Shown: positions 6,754-15,353 of the stretch, piece by piece
How positions within the stretch are numbered: the first letter of the stretch is position 1
Layout: each line of letters starts with the position of its first letter
From: Helicobacteraceae bacterium
GTDB lineage: Bacteria; Campylobacterota; Campylobacteria; Campylobacterales; Helicobacteraceae
Length of the DNA: 22,329 bases
Assembly: GCA_900770765.1 (NCBI GenBank)
Contig: CAAGLK010000067.1
Span: forward strand, 1-22,329
Reading direction: 5' to 3'
Position numbers and translations under genes: made by a program
The notes under the pieces: generated by a model
Seen by the model: the letters and a program-made list of their open reading frames with translations, nothing else
What the model was told of the DNA's origin: nothing
The model's database searches: none

Positions 6754-8139
6754 TTATAAGTATCCTGCAAATGTTGCGAATATATACCCAAACACACACG
6801 AGCTAGACACGCCGATAAGTCCCGGTAAAATAAAGCTGTGGTTTATTACAAATTTACCTATTTTTGTCGTGCCTGAGCGGTCAAATTGAATTGTCGCAAG
6901 GTCGCTTGGATATGTAGGTAAAATATAATATCCATAACATGCTGGAGCAAAGGCTACGATAATTGCCGGATGCACACCGATACTTAAAGCTAAAGGCACA
7001 AACGCCGCAATAGCCGCCGCTTGAGAATTAACAAATTTTGAGATTAATAAAAGCATAATCGCATAAGTCCAAGGCTGCTCTTTAACAATATCGCCTAAGA
7101 AAGTTTTCATCATCGGCGTATGCACTGCAAACATAGTATCCGCCATCCATGAGATACCAAACACAGCCACAAGTGCAATCATACCAGAGCGGAAAATTTC
7201 ATTTTTGCCAATTTGCTTTGCATCTACATTTGTAAAAATTAAAAGTGCAGCACCAGCTAAAAGCATAAAAATTTGAATAGTATCAACCATACTCATAGGC
7301 TTCAACTTGCCCTTAACTTCCCACGCAGGACGAAGCTCAGGAAATGCTCCTAAAATCGCTACAAGTGCAATCGCACCTAAGAAAATCCACATAGCAACCC
7401 AATCTTTAGTAGGCAAACTAACATTTAAAAGTGTTTTATTCTCACCATATACATATTTTTTAAACTCAGGGTCTTTTAAATGCTCTTGGAATTCCTCATC
7501 TTTATCTAAATCTTTACCTCTAAACCAGCTAAAGATTCCAACCACCAAAACGCCACAAAGAGTCGCTGGAATCGTAATTTTAAGCAAGTCTAAATAACCA
7601 TCAAATCCCGCTAAATGATGCTCAGCATTAATTAAAAACGCAGTTAAAGACACTACAGCCACACTAACAGGAGAGGCGATAATGCCCATTTGACTAGAGA
7701 TTGAAGACGCTGCCATTGGTCGCTCTGGGCGGATTCCATTTTTAATTGCTATATCATAAATAATTGGCATCATTGTATAAACAACATGTCCAGTTCCACA
7801 AAGAATTGTTAAAAAACAAGTTACAAAAGGCGCTAAGATAGTTAAAAACTTAGGATTCCGCCTTAAGATTCTTTCTGCGATTTGTAGCATTACATCTAAT
7901 CCACCGCTAGCTTGAAGTGTCGCAGACGCCACAACAACAGCTAAAATTGTAAGCATAACAGACACTGCAGGCTTACCCGGCTGCACTCCAAAGCCAAAGG
8001 CAAGCACTAAAAGCCCAATTCCACCTAAAAGCCCAAGTGCGATTCCGCCTTTTCTCGCACCATAAAAAAGACAAATTAAAACAACTAAAAGCTGGATTGT
8101 AAATTGCCAACCCTCGCTAAGACTTGTTAAAACTTCCAT
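6754..8139 (-). CDS. dcuB: Anaerobic C4-dicarboxylate transporter, DcuB type
   Basis: The protein exchanges fumarate, malate or aspartate for succinate across the inner membrane during fumarate respiration. It has 461 residues with many hydrophobic segments and matches the Dcu family closely: LICLFYGARKGGIALGLLGG near residue 20, ASATLQASGGLDVMLQIAE at about 71-89, CGTGHVVYTMMPIIYD at about 113, RPERPMAASSISSQMGIIAS at about 137, and YYILPTYPSDLATIQFD late in the sequence. The SWFRGKDLDKDEEFQ loop favours DcuB over DcuA, though the two are similar. A strong AAGGAGG lies before the ATG. It is transcribed alone, divergently from plsY. A role in succinate efflux during microaerobic or anaerobic growth is inferred from the family. 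Confidence 0.9.
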   Translation of the reverse strand: MEVLTSLSEGWQFTIQLLVVLICLFYGARKGGIALGLLGGIGLLVLAFGFGVQPGKPAVSVMLTILAVVVASATLQASGGLDVMLQIAERILRRNPKFLTILAPFVTCFLTILCGTGHVVYTMMPIIYDIAIKNGIRPERPMAASSISSQMGIIASPVSVAVVSLTAFLINAEHHLAGFDGYLDLLKITIPATLCGVLVVGIFSWFRGKDLDKDEEFQEHLKDPEFKKYVYGENKTLLNVSLPTKDWVAMWIFLGAIALVAILGAFPELRPAWEVKGKLKPMSMVDTIQIFMLLAGAALLIFTNVDAKQIGKNEIFRSGMIALVAVFGISWMADTMFAVHTPMMKTFLGDIVKEQPWTYAIMLLLISKFVNSQAAAIAAFVPLALSIGVHPAIIVAFAPACYGYYILPTYPSDLATIQFDRSGTTKIGKFVINHSFILPGLIGVSSSCVFGYIFATFAGYL

Positions 8140-8169
8140 AAGATTCCTCCTTAAAAAATTAAGGGCGGA

Positions 8170-8175
8170 ATTTTA
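8170..8175 (-). promoter_or_regulatory. -10 element of the dcuB promoter
   Basis: On the leftward strand TAAAAT (8175-8170) follows CCGC, giving a predicted start near 8163 and a leader of about 24 nt to the dcuB ATG at 8139. The AAGGAGG ribosome site lies within that leader. Motif evidence only. Confidence 0.45.
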
Positions 8176-8274
8176 GCGGAAATAAAATTAAAAATATATT
8201 TTAAATTTATTTTTTAAGCATAATTTTAATTAATGAAAATATTTTTAGGCTTGATTTAGTGCTAATAATTAAAG

Positions 8275-8280
8275 TAAAAT
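8275..8280 (+). promoter_or_regulatory. -10 element of the plsY-secretin promoter
   Basis: TAAAAT at 8275-8280, followed by TGCG, sits 33 bp before the plsY ATG, with AAGGA in the leader. It would drive the plsY-secretin pair divergently from dcuB. Motif evidence only. Confidence 0.45.
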
Positions 8281-8312
8281 TGCGAATTTTTTAAAATTAA
8301 GGATTCTTTATA

Positions 8313-8960
8313 ATGTATATTTTAGGTGGGATTTTAGATTTTATTACAAGTTTAAATGGTGCGTTTTATATTATTGCTTATTTAGTAGGTGGAATCCCAT
8401 TTGGGCTACTTTATGGCAAGTTTATCGGTGGTGTGGATATTAGGCAAGTTGGCAGTGGAAGCATTGGAGCTACAAATGTATTACGAGCTTTAAAAGAAAC
8501 AAAGCCGCAAATTGCTAAAAAAATCGCAATTTTAACAATGCTAAGCGATGCACTAAAGGGAGCTATTGTGATTTTTGTAGCTAAGGCGTTTAATTTAAGC
8601 TATGAAGCGCAATGGATGATTGCATTTTTAGCAGTTTTAGGGCATTGCTTTAGCCCATTTTTAAAGTTTGAAGGTGGTAAGGGCGTGGCTACTTGTGTGG
8701 GAGTTATTGCGGTGTTTTTACCTTTAGAGACGATTTTAGGGCTTGTTGTGTGGTTTTTAGTAGGGAAATTTTTAAAAATTTCTTCGCTTGCCTCGCTTTT
8801 TGGAGTATTTTTTGGTGTATTTATTAGCTTTTTCTTGCATGTTGAAGTGCCGCATATTAGCACACATACGCCGCTTGTTTTAATAGCTTTTATCGTGTTT
8901 TATAAGCATATTCCAAATATAGTAAGGCTGGTTAAAAGAGAGGAAAGCAAGATTTTATGA
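8313..8960 (+). CDS. plsY: Acyl-phosphate:glycerol-3-phosphate acyltransferase PlsY
   Basis: PlsY is an integral inner-membrane enzyme that transfers an acyl group from acyl-phosphate to glycerol-3-phosphate, the first step of phospholipid synthesis. The 215-residue product has several membrane segments and the three cytosolic family motifs: GSGSIGATNVLRA at 47-59, DALKG at about 78-82, and GHCFSPFLKFEGGKGVAT at about 110-127. Length is normal. Its stop overlaps the next start by 4 bp (ATGA), so the secretin gene downstream is probably translationally coupled to it, an odd pairing of lipid synthesis with a transformation or secretion part. Identification is firm. Confidence 0.96.
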   Translation: MYILGGILDFITSLNGAFYIIAYLVGGIPFGLLYGKFIGGVDIRQVGSGSIGATNVLRALKETKPQIAKKIAILTMLSDALKGAIVIFVAKAFNLSYEAQWMIAFLAVLGHCFSPFLKFEGGKGVATCVGVIAVFLPLETILGLVVWFLVGKFLKISSLASLFGVFFGVFISFFLHVEVPHISTHTPLVLIAFIVFYKHIPNIVRLVKREESKIL

Positions 8961-10426
8961 TTATAAAACGAGTTAAGTTTGCTTTACTTGCTTTATTTTT
9001 AAATGTAATTTCTCTTTTTTCTTGTGAAAATCGCCTTTTTGATTTAGAGCTTCAAAGTGATAGTGTTAAGATAGGTGAAGTTTTAAATGAATTTTCAAGG
9101 TCTTGTAATTTTAGTGTTATTTTTAAGGATTCTAGCTCAACACTTGCATTAGAAAAAAATTTAAGTTTTATTAATTTTAAAGAAAAAGATTTAGAATTTG
9201 TTTTTGACTTGCTTTTTACTTCTGCAAATTTAAATTATGAATTTAGAGATGATATTTTGATTTTACAAAGTGAAGCTACAAAAACATTTAATATTAATTA
9301 TCTAAGCACAAAAAGACAAGGTAAAAGTAGCACTTCAGTAGCGATTAACAATGAAGAAAAAGGCAAATTTAGCGATGATTCTAAAAGCGATACGAGTAAA
9401 TCTGGCATTGAAATTATTAGCGAAGATGGCTTTAACTTCTGGGAAAATATTGAAAATGAGATTCTAGCTTTATTAAATGCAAAAAAAGAGGAAAATCGCT
9501 TAATTATTAATCAAGGAGCAGGCTTAATTAGTGTAAGGGGTGATAGAAATACGCTTAAAAAGGTGGAATCCTATATTAACAATTTACATAATCGCTTACA
9601 AAAACAAGTTTTAATTGATGTGCAAATTTTAAGTGTGCGACATAGTGATATTAATACAATGGGGATTAATTGGGATTCTTTATATAATTTGCAAAATTTA
9701 GATATTTTACCCTTTAGTGAAAATGGAAGTCTCGGCGGTGATGGAGCTAGTGTAAGTGGCTTAAGTCTTTCTAAAATTGATGGTAAAAAAACGCTAAATT
9801 ATGGGATTAATATATTTTCACAAGGCGTGAGTTTAAATAGAGTTATTGAGTTTTTAAAATCTTATGGCAGTGTGCGGTCTATTTCAAATCCTAAGGTGCT
9901 AACGCTAAATAATCAGCCAGCATTAATTAGCGTAGGCGATATTTTGCGTTATAAAAAAAGTAATGTTTATCAAAACACAAACGCACAAACAACACTAACA
10001 AACACAGATGATGAATATCCTAGCATTTTTGCCGGTGTGCTTTTAGATATTACGCCTTTAGTTTTTAAAGATTCCATTATGTTAAAGGTTAATCCAAGTA
10101 TTACAAGAACAAAGGATGAAAAAACAAGAATCACAAGTCTAGCCTTTGACACACCGCCTAATTTAACTACAAATCAGCTAAGTTCAATCGTAAAGGTTAA
10201 AAATAATGAAAAGGTAATTTTAGGCGGCTTAATAGCAAAAAATCTAGTAAATACCGAAAATAAGATTCCACTTCTTGGCGATATTCCGCTTATTTCACCA
10301 CTTTTTTCTTATAAGCAAACACAGGATTTAACTGAAGAAATTGTATTTATTATTGAGCCAAAAATAATTGATGATTCTGCTATAAGTTTAGAAAGTTTAG
10401 GATATAGCATTTTAGAATATGAATAA
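8957..10426 (+). CDS. ctsD: MshL/CtsD-like outer-membrane secretin
   Basis: Secretins form large gated rings in the outer membrane through which a pilus, pseudopilus or DNA passes. The 489-residue product starts with a hydrophobic signal (about 5-22) ending LFSC, so C23 might be lipidated. An STN-type short N domain follows at about 36-103, a variable Ser/Lys-rich linker at 110-155, an N1-type domain at about 165-225, and the secretin core to about 470, with VRSISNPKVLTLNN, ILGGLI and the hallmark LLGDIPLISPLF. This order is that of the MSHA pilus secretin MshL and of C. jejuni CtsD, required for natural transformation. It overlaps plsY by 4 bp and converges on the ctsF-like gene 12 bp away. 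The family is sure; the Cts role is inferred from the other parts nearby. Confidence 0.85.
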   Translation: MIIKRVKFALLALFLNVISLFSCENRLFDLELQSDSVKIGEVLNEFSRSCNFSVIFKDSSSTLALEKNLSFINFKEKDLEFVFDLLFTSANLNYEFRDDILILQSEATKTFNINYLSTKRQGKSSTSVAINNEEKGKFSDDSKSDTSKSGIEIISEDGFNFWENIENEILALLNAKKEENRLIINQGAGLISVRGDRNTLKKVESYINNLHNRLQKQVLIDVQILSVRHSDINTMGINWDSLYNLQNLDILPFSENGSLGGDGASVSGLSLSKIDGKKTLNYGINIFSQGVSLNRVIEFLKSYGSVRSISNPKVLTLNNQPALISVGDILRYKKSNVYQNTNAQTTLTNTDDEYPSIFAGVLLDITPLVFKDSIMLKVNPSITRTKDEKTRITSLAFDTPPNLTTNQLSSIVKVKNNEKVILGGLIAKNLVNTENKIPLLGDIPLISPLFSYKQTQDLTEEIVFIIEPKIIDDSAISLESLGYSILEYE

Positions 10427-10438
10427 TGTTTAAAATTT

Positions 10439-11626
10439 CTATATAGCCCCCATTTGCATAGGCATCTCCCATAGTGGTAGAAAGATTCCAAGTGCTAGCC
10501 ATAAAACAAGGATTCCTAATATTAAAATCATAAAAGGCTCCACACAGGCTAAAAGTCTGCTTGAATGCGTATTTAACTCCTCTTCATAAAGCTCGGTTAA
10601 AATCTCTAGTGTTTCTATAAAACTTGCTTCATTTTGTGTGGAATCTAAAAGCTGGATACTTATAGAATCTAGCAATTTTATATTTTTAAAGGCATTTTTT
10701 ATAGAGATTCCTTGTAAAATTAGTGGATAAATATTTTTAGCCTTTTTTATTAAACTTGCATTATTTAAATTTTGTGTTGAAATTTCTAAGGCTTCGCTTA
10801 GCGGCACTTTTGAGCTATAAAGCCAGAAAAAACTTTGTAAAAATTGCAATAGTGAATAATAATATAAAACGCTTTTTAAAAATGGAATCTTAAGTAAAAT
10901 AGAATCTATTTTGCTTTTAAATGTAAATGATTTTTTATAAAAACTTATTGTAAAAATGCTAAAAATAATTAAAAAACTCAACGATAAGATTCCATAATCT
11001 AGCACCATTTTACGCATAAATAATAAGGATTGACTAATAAAAGGTAATGATATATTAAGGCTAGAAAAAAGCACTTCAAATTGCGGTAATACAAATAAAG
11101 TAATGCCTAAAAAAACTAAAATCATAATAACACTTACAATACAAGGATAAAGCATAACCTTAGATAATAATTTTTGATTTTTCTCTGTATTTTTTAGATT
11201 ATTTATAATAAATTCTATGGATTCTAGGAGTAAATTTGTCCGCTGCCCTACGCCTAGCATTTGCGTAATAAATGGATTAAAATTTGCCACTTTAAAACTT
11301 TCTTTTAAACTTTTACCTGATTGTAGTGAGTTATATACACTAATAAATTGTTTTTTTAATATCTTATTTTTTGTAGTGTTTTGTAAATTTTCTAAAATTT
11401 TAGGTAATGCTAAATGGGCTTTTAAACCTAGTTTGAAAGCATAAAAAGCAAATAAAAGCTCCTTATTTGTAGGCTTTTTTAAAAAAATATCTAAAAATTC
11501 TTTTACTTCTATAATTTCAAGCACGATATAATTTTTTAGCTTAGATTCTAAATGTGCTTTATTTTTTGCATAAAAATTTTTTTTATATATATTTCCTTTG
11601 TATTTAAAACTTACGCAATATTTCAT
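10439..11626 (-). CDS. ctsF: Inner-membrane platform protein, GspF/PilC family (CtsF-like)
   Basis: The protein is the polytopic platform on which the assembly ATPase acts to push pseudopilin subunits out of the membrane. It has 395 residues with two T2SF repeats (about 56-185 and 262-390). Each ends in strong membrane segments: KVMLYPCIVSVIMILVFLGITLF near 160-185, a further segment near 215, and FMILILGILVLWLALGIFL near 365-388. The N-terminal 45 residues resemble the small cytoplasmic domain of the family. The start overlaps the stop of the ATPase gene by 4 bp (ATGA), so it is the last gene of a three-gene operon. By family and context it corresponds to C. jejuni CtsF; a T2SS or T4P role cannot be excluded. 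Confidence 0.87.
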   Translation of the reverse strand: MKYCVSFKYKGNIYKKNFYAKNKAHLESKLKNYIVLEIIEVKEFLDIFLKKPTNKELLFAFYAFKLGLKAHLALPKILENLQNTTKNKILKKQFISVYNSLQSGKSLKESFKVANFNPFITQMLGVGQRTNLLLESIEFIINNLKNTEKNQKLLSKVMLYPCIVSVIMILVFLGITLFVLPQFEVLFSSLNISLPFISQSLLFMRKMVLDYGILSLSFLIIFSIFTISFYKKSFTFKSKIDSILLKIPFLKSVLYYYSLLQFLQSFFWLYSSKVPLSEALEISTQNLNNASLIKKAKNIYPLILQGISIKNAFKNIKLLDSISIQLLDSTQNEASFIETLEILTELYEEELNTHSSRLLACVEPFMILILGILVLWLALGIFLPLWEMPMQMGAI

Positions 11627-13038
11627 AAAATCACTCTTGCTATTTCTTTTTTATCCGTAATTCCTAGTTTTTCTAATAAATTTGCTTTATCTTTTAGTGA
11701 ATAATTTTTTGTATTTTGATTTAGAATTTCTAGCATTTTTGTTTTTGTGATTTTACCTTTAATATAATCTTGCAAATTAGAATCTAAAGCTAGAATCTCG
11801 GCTATTGCTATGCGTCCTTTATATCCCGTGAAGTTGCAAGACTCGCAACCTTTAGAGATAAAATCATTTTCTTTTTTCTCACTACAAGAGCATAATCTCC
11901 TAACTAATCTTTGTGCTATTACTCCACTTAATGCTTCTGTTATAAAATGCGCTTCTAATCCCATATCTAAAAGGCGTGAAATGGAATCTAGCGCATTATT
12001 TGTGTGTAGCGTAGCAAAGACTAAATGCCCTGTAAATGCCGCTTGAATCGCTAGTTTTAAGCTATCATTATCTCTTACTTCGCCTAGAATTATTACATCT
12101 GGGTCTTGTCGTAAAACATTTCTTAATATTTTATTAAAATCAACTTGTGCGTTAATTTGAACTTGATTTATATGCTGAACTCTATATTCTACAGGTTCTT
12201 CTAGTGTTATTATTTTAAGATTCCGCTCTTTTAATATATTTAATATAGCATACATTGTGGTGCTTTTACCACTTCCTGTGGGACCTGTTAGAAATACTAA
12301 GCCATAGGGGAGATTAAAGAGTTTTTGCATTTGCACTAAATCTTCTTTAAAGAATCCTAAAGATTCTAAGGGTAAAAGTGTCTTTTGTTTATCTAGGATT
12401 CTTAAAACTATAGATTCTCCTTCTATTAAAGGAAGTGTTGAAACTCTAAAATCAAATATATTTAAATTATTATTAACACTTGTTAATTCTAAGCTAAAGC
12501 GACCATCTTGTGGAAGTTTAGATTCTGTTAAATTTAAATGTGCTAGAAGTTTTATAAAGCTAGAAAGTGGGGCAAATAGCCAAGAGTTAAAGCGATAAAA
12601 TTCTATTAAAACACCATCAATTCTAAATCTAATTCTAAGCTCTTTTATATCAAGTTCAAAATGCACATCACTAGCATTTTTTAAAACTGCTTTTTGTAAG
12701 ATAAAGTTAAGTAATTCTGCAACGCTAGAATCCTTATCATCTGTGTCTTTTTCTTTTAGCTCAAATTTTATTTTTTCTATTGTGTCTTGTATAAAATATT
12801 TTTCTTTTAAAATAGTGATTATTTTTAAAAATTGCTCTTGTTTTATATCTATAAACTCTAAAACTTCATTTTTAAAAATTGTGCTTAAAGTGGTTTTATG
12901 TGGATTCTTACTTTCATTAACTAAAGCTATTTTTAATTTTTCTTGTTTTTGTAAAATAATGGCGCAAAAATGCTCCATTTGCTCTATGTTTAATAGATTT
13001 GTGATATTTAAATCAAGTTTTAGATTATCAAATATCAA
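11623..13038 (-). CDS. ctsE: Type II/IV assembly ATPase, GspE/PilB family (CtsE-like)
   Basis: The product is the cytoplasmic hexameric ATPase that powers pseudopilus assembly. In its 471 residues the N2-type domain spans about 105-225 (ASDVHFE at 122-128). The Walker A is GPTGSGKST at 252-260, the Asp box ITLEEPVEYR at 277-286, the Walker B VIILGEVRD at 315-323, and the His box ATLHTN at 342-347. A metal-binding four-cysteine site is formed by C383, C385, C398 and C401. The start is a TTG, overlapping the upstream SH3/TPR gene by 11 bp; the stop overlaps the platform gene. The N-terminal 100 residues are less conserved. GspE/PilB identity is firm; assignment to the Cts DNA-uptake system is by context. 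Confidence 0.9.
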   Translation of the reverse strand: MIFDNLKLDLNITNLLNIEQMEHFCAIILQKQEKLKIALVNESKNPHKTTLSTIFKNEVLEFIDIKQEQFLKIITILKEKYFIQDTIEKIKFELKEKDTDDKDSSVAELLNFILQKAVLKNASDVHFELDIKELRIRFRIDGVLIEFYRFNSWLFAPLSSFIKLLAHLNLTESKLPQDGRFSLELTSVNNNLNIFDFRVSTLPLIEGESIVLRILDKQKTLLPLESLGFFKEDLVQMQKLFNLPYGLVFLTGPTGSGKSTTMYAILNILKERNLKIITLEEPVEYRVQHINQVQINAQVDFNKILRNVLRQDPDVIILGEVRDNDSLKLAIQAAFTGHLVFATLHTNNALDSISRLLDMGLEAHFITEALSGVIAQRLVRRLCSCSEKKENDFISKGCESCNFTGYKGRIAIAEILALDSNLQDYIKGKITKTKMLEILNQNTKNYSLKDKANLLEKLGITDKKEIARVIL

Positions 13039-13696
13039 AGCTCTTTCCGCTTTGCATTTTTTCTAAAAGTTCTAGTAGTTTATCGCTTTTATTTGTTTGT
13101 AGGAAGTTTTGTAAAATTAAAATCGCTTCTTGCTCATTTCCTTCTAAATACACACTTTTTACAAATATTTCCCAGCTTAATAAATCGCTTGGGTCTTCTT
13201 TATTTAACTTTAGGGCTAGAGATTTTGCTTTTTTATAATCTTTACTTGCTAGGGCTAGTTTTGCTAATTTTATATTCTCTTCTTTAGTTTTGCTTTTTAT
13301 AGTGAATTTTGATTTTTCTATTTCTTTAGATTCTAGGCTTATATAAATTTCTTGTGGAATCTCTAGCTTTCTTTGTGGAATTTCTAGTGATTTTTCTTTT
13401 TTAGTTAAATGTAAATATTTAGCAAAAACATAGCCATCTTTTGTGCTTAAAAAGCCATTTTCTAATGCTTCATAAGAACAAATTTTTTCATCTCTTTTTA
13501 ATTTTTTTAAAATCTTAGAATCTAAATTTGGCTCCTCTCTTACATTTAAAGATTCCACTTGCACAAAAAAGCAAGGCTTAGAATCTTTAATAAAATTTTC
13601 ATTTTTTACAATTTGTTCCTTTGAATCTTGCGTTATAAAGGATATAAATAAAAATAAGATTCCAAGCAAAATGCTAAAAATGGAGAGTTTAAGCAT
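13028..13696 (-). CDS. Membrane-anchored SH3-domain/TPR-like protein at the head of the ctsE-ctsF operon
   Basis: The function is not recognised. The 222-residue product has an N-terminal membrane anchor or signal (about 3-22), a bacterial SH3-type domain at about 43-97 (LNVREEPNLDSKILKKLKRDE), a Lys/Glu-rich linker at 100-140, and a helical C-terminus (145-210) with TPR-like pattern AKLALASKDYKKAKSLALKL. It is probably periplasmic. It is the first gene of the ctsE-ctsF-like operon, with AAGGA 6 bp before the ATG. C. jejuni has CtsP, a P-loop NTPase, in its cts cluster; this protein has no Walker motif and is not that. An MshN-like or pilot-type assembly role, perhaps touching peptidoglycan, is a guess. 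Confidence 0.75.
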   Translation of the reverse strand: MLKLSIFSILLGILFLFISFITQDSKEQIVKNENFIKDSKPCFFVQVESLNVREEPNLDSKILKKLKRDEKICSYEALENGFLSTKDGYVFAKYLHLTKKEKSLEIPQRKLEIPQEIYISLESKEIEKSKFTIKSKTKEENIKLAKLALASKDYKKAKSLALKLNKEDPSDLLSWEIFVKSVYLEGNEQEAILILQNFLQTNKSDKLLELLEKMQSGKSFDI

Positions 13697-13722
13697 TAGA
13701 TTCCTTTAAATTAAAGGCGTAA

Positions 13723-13728
13723 ATTATA
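13723..13728 (-). promoter_or_regulatory. -10 element (TATAAT) of the SH3/TPR-ctsE-ctsF operon
   Basis: On the leftward strand TATAAT (13728-13723) lies about 27 bp before the ATG at 13696, in the short gap after the methyltransferase stop. A predicted start near 13716 leaves a 20-nt leader carrying AAGGA. This is the best consensus -10 in the window. Confidence 0.6.
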
Positions 13729-13747
13729 CTTTAATTTATGCTTATTT

Positions 13748-14328
13748 TTACATTTTTTCTTTTTTGCAAAATAAAATATAGCCATATTTTCCACCGCCAC
13801 TGCTTGTTGTATAGCTATTTAGACAATAATTATTATCAAAAAATAGATTGAAAAAGTCTTTTTGATTAAGTCTTTTTACCCAAATTTCATTTTGCTTTGT
13901 GATATTTAAAAAGTTATAGCTACATAAAATATAATCTGGCTCTAAAGAGCATATTTTATTTACAAATTTTTTTAAATCTATTATGTATTCAAAAAGCCCA
14001 GCACACACGATTAACTCAAATTTTTTATAATCAAAATTTGGAAATTCACCTTTATTAAAATCACATAAAATATTATCTTCTTTTTGCGGATATAAATCTA
14101 CGCCTACATAAGTAGGATTTAGCCCATTTTCACATAATACATCTTTAAAATATTGGATTCCACAGCCTAAGTCTAGCACGGTGTTTAGGCTATTTTGCAC
14201 TTCTTTTGATAGTAGGTTTAGTAATATATTAGCGCGTTCTTTAAACTCTAATTCATATTTAAAATCTTGCTTCCAAGTGTTTTTTTAGCGGAGTTTACCC
14301 CCCATTTTTTGACAATTTTCTTAATCAT
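13748..14328 (-). pseudogene. SAM-dependent methyltransferase, interrupted by a frameshift in an A7 tract
   Basis: The downstream part (start-like GTG at 14200) encodes a class I methyltransferase fragment with motif I VLDLGCG, an acidic strand end VGVD and a late SGGGKYGYILF. The best start is upstream: ATG at 14328 with AAGGA 7 bp before it and a TGCTAAAAT promoter, but that frame ends early near 14250. The methyltransferase frame runs back to a TAA at 14287-14285, inside which begins a run of seven A (leftward strand, 14286-14280). Adding one A joins the frames into a single protein of about 193 residues. It may be a real mutation, a slippage switch or a sequencing error. The substrate is unknown. 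Confidence 0.72.
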
Positions 14329-14364
14329 TTAGGATTCCTTTTTTTTATGTGTAATAAAGGCAAA

Positions 14365-14373
14365 ATTTTAGCA
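14365..14373 (-). promoter_or_regulatory. Extended -10 promoter for the methyltransferase gene
   Basis: On the leftward strand TGCTAAAAT (14373-14365) repeats the nine bases used before dnaA and dnaN. The predicted start near 14358 leaves a leader of about 30 nt to the ATG at 14328, carrying AAGGA. It supports that upstream ATG, rather than the internal GTG at 14200, as the true gene start. Confidence 0.5.
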
Positions 14374-14441
14374 AAATTTTAAAAATTTATTAAAGTTTTA
14401 ATATTTTTTGCCACAATTTCAAGTTTTTTAAAAGGATTCTT

Positions 14442-15353
14442 ATGTTTGTTTTTACTCCACTTTTTACTATTTTTATTTTATTGCTTGGTGGTTATGTTGC
14501 TAAACTTGTTGGGGCATTGAAGCAGCGGCAGTCAAGGGCTTTTTTAGACTTTACAATTATATTTGCTATACCTTGTTTAATTTTTGATGGGATTTATCAT
14601 TTAGAGCTTAGTGCTTCTTTTATTATTTTGATTTTTATTGGGTTTTTTAGCTGTATTGTAAGTGGAATCTTAGCTACACTACTTGGATATTTTTTAAAAT
14701 TTTCAAAAGCTACGCTACTTAGCATATTTTTATTAGCATCTTTTGGGAATACGCTATTTATTGGAATCCCTATTGTTTCTGGGATTTTTAGCGATTTTTT
14801 AATAGGAAAACTTATTTTATATGACGCATTTGCCACGGGGATTCCTATGCTTGTTTTATCGCCTTTTATTGTGGGATTAAATTCAACACAAAAAATAAAT
14901 TTTTCACAAATTTTTAAAAAGTTAGTTACATTTCCTCCGCTAATTGCTATAGCGTTAGGATTCTTATGTAAATTAGTAGCTTTACCTGAATTTATTTTTG
15001 CACCTATTAAGATTTTTGGTAGCACGGCTACACCTGTGGCGTTATTTGCCATTGGGCTTGGGCTTGGCTTAAATGCGATTAGGAGTTCTTATAAAAGTGC
15101 GTCCATTGTAATTTTTGCTAAAACTCTTTTAGCGCCTTTTATTTTTATTGGAATCTTAAAGGCGCTCAATTTAGAATTTTCACAAGATGCAATAGCGGCG
15201 ATTTTAGAATCCGCGATGCCTACGATGACGCTAGTTGGCGCGGTGATTATGAAGGCAAAGCTGGATTCCAACTTGGCGGTAAGCTCAATTGCCTTTGGAA
15301 TCTTATTTTCATTTATTAGTGTCCCTTTGCTTTGTGCTATTTTACTTACATAG
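14442..15353 (+). CDS. AEC-family permease (auxin efflux carrier-like)
   Basis: The 303-residue product is almost wholly hydrophobic, with about ten membrane segments in two halves. Conserved family positions include the early FTIIFAIPCLIFDGI (about 37-51), the FGNTLFIGIPIVSGIF segment near 100-115, and the late ESAMPTMTLVGAVIM near 260. AEC proteins export or exchange small organic acids such as malate or malonate; most are uncharacterised and the substrate here is unknown. The ATG has AAAAGGA upstream. The gene runs towards the MotE-like gene and their ends overlap by 8 bp. No operon partner. Confidence 0.85.
   Translation: MFVFTPLFTIFILLLGGYVAKLVGALKQRQSRAFLDFTIIFAIPCLIFDGIYHLELSASFIILIFIGFFSCIVSGILATLLGYFLKFSKATLLSIFLLASFGNTLFIGIPIVSGIFSDFLIGKLILYDAFATGIPMLVLSPFIVGLNSTQKINFSQIFKKLVTFPPLIAIALGFLCKLVALPEFIFAPIKIFGSTATPVALFAIGLGLGLNAIRSSYKSASIVIFAKTLLAPFIFIGILKALNLEFSQDAIAAILESAMPTMTLVGAVIMKAKLDSNLAVSSIAFGILFSFISVPLLCAILLT

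Noticed and set aside
12743..13066. Rightward 107-codon frame across the ctsE-like and SH3/TPR genes
   Set aside because: Antisense to two real genes, rich in Phe/Ser/Ile as expected from the reverse of Lys/Glu-rich coding sequence.
14298..14303. G6 tract (leftward strand) as the phase-variation switch of the methyltransferase
   Set aside because: Gaining or losing one G does not restore the frame: stops follow at once in one case and at 14287-14285 in the other. The A7 tract is the only simple repair site.
14597..15052. Leftward 151-codon open frame inside the AEC permease gene
   Set aside because: Long only because the opposite strand encodes hydrophobic segments in AT-rich DNA; no start signal or recognisable motif.
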